DNA of 13,577 nt, from NCBI GenBank assembly GCA_023228885.1, contig JALOAJ010000049.1, forward strand, positions 1 to 13,577, read 5' to 3'. The notes beneath the pieces were generated by a model. It ran no database searches. It was not told the origin of the DNA and saw nothing but the letters and a program-made list of their open reading frames with translations. Made by a program: the position numbers and the translations under genes. The DNA is from Bacillota bacterium (GTDB lineage: Bacteria > Bacillota > Clostridia > Monoglobales > Firm-18). This document shows, piece by piece, positions 13,433-13,577 of this stretch (positions within the stretch are counted from its first letter, which is position 1; every line of letters starts with the position of its first letter).

Positions 13433-13577
13433 TTATGCAGTTATAAGATGAGGTAGTGTAAAGTAAAGATGAAAAGTTGGTACAAAATTAATGCAAGAAA
13501 GCCTACCCCTTGCTTTAGTAGAGTATAAATGCTCGTTTATGAATTGTCAAGGGTAAAATGAACATGCTAATGCACGC
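13433..13577. other. Right-edge region with no recognised gene
   Basis: This is 145 nt of AT-rich DNA after the sigma gene, to the window end. A 5-bp inverted repeat (GCAAG 13493-13497, CTTGC 13509-13513) is too weak, and lacks a T-run, to be called a terminator. AGTGTAAAGTAAAG (13455-13468) resembles the ends of some insertion sequences, but this is only a loose impression. No open frame or firm promoter was found. Confidence 0.5.

Noticed and set aside
13490..13520. Terminator after the sigma gene
   Set aside because: The stem is only 5 bp with an 11-nt loop and no T-run follows.
1..13577. CRISPR arrays, tRNA or rRNA genes
   Set aside because: No regularly spaced repeats, cloverleaf-like segment or rRNA sequence was seen on either strand.

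Overview
The window is a long single-strand flagellar biosynthesis operon from a low-GC Gram-positive bacterium, most likely a member of the Clostridia. The reasons are the gene order (fliK-flgD-flgE-flbD-motA-motB-fliL-fliM-fliY-fliO-fliP-fliQ-fliR-flhB-flhA-sigma28), the fused CheC/FliN-type protein FliY in place of a short FliN, short FlgD and FlgE of Bacillus-like length, strong AGGAGG-like ribosome binding sites, and several TTG/GTG starts.

Left edge (1-126): this looks like the end of an IS21-family insertion sequence, with two adjacent 24-bp terminal repeats, a TG terminus on the minus strand, and an apparent transposase start codon leaving the window leftward. It abuts the 3' part of a motE-like gene that has lost its membrane anchor and most of its coiled coil (127-421). 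The element therefore appears to have cut the operon inside motE. The usual upstream genes (flgBC, fliE-F-G-H-I-J) would lie beyond it, and I cannot see them.

Hook and stator block (441-4801): fliK (hook-length control), flgD (hook cap), flgE (hook), flbD/swrD (motor power), then motA and motB (stator).

Switch and export block (4822-12640): fliL, the C-ring proteins fliM and fliY, and the export apparatus fliO, fliP, fliQ, fliR, flhB and flhA. Genes are mostly separated by under 25 nt or overlap. Two larger spacers stand out: 148 nt before motA and 113 nt before flhA, the latter rich in inverted repeats.

Right edge: a sigma-28 (FliA/SigD/WhiG-type) gene follows flhA directly, without the flhF, flhG and che genes that often sit there. 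About 145 nt with no recognised gene closes the window.

Together the genes encode motor, switch, secretion gate, hook building and the late-gene sigma factor. No chemotaxis gene is present, and the CheC-like phosphatase motifs of FliY look degenerate. I saw no unknown system. The most notable points are the insertion breakpoint, the FliY active sites, and the structured flhB-flhA spacer.
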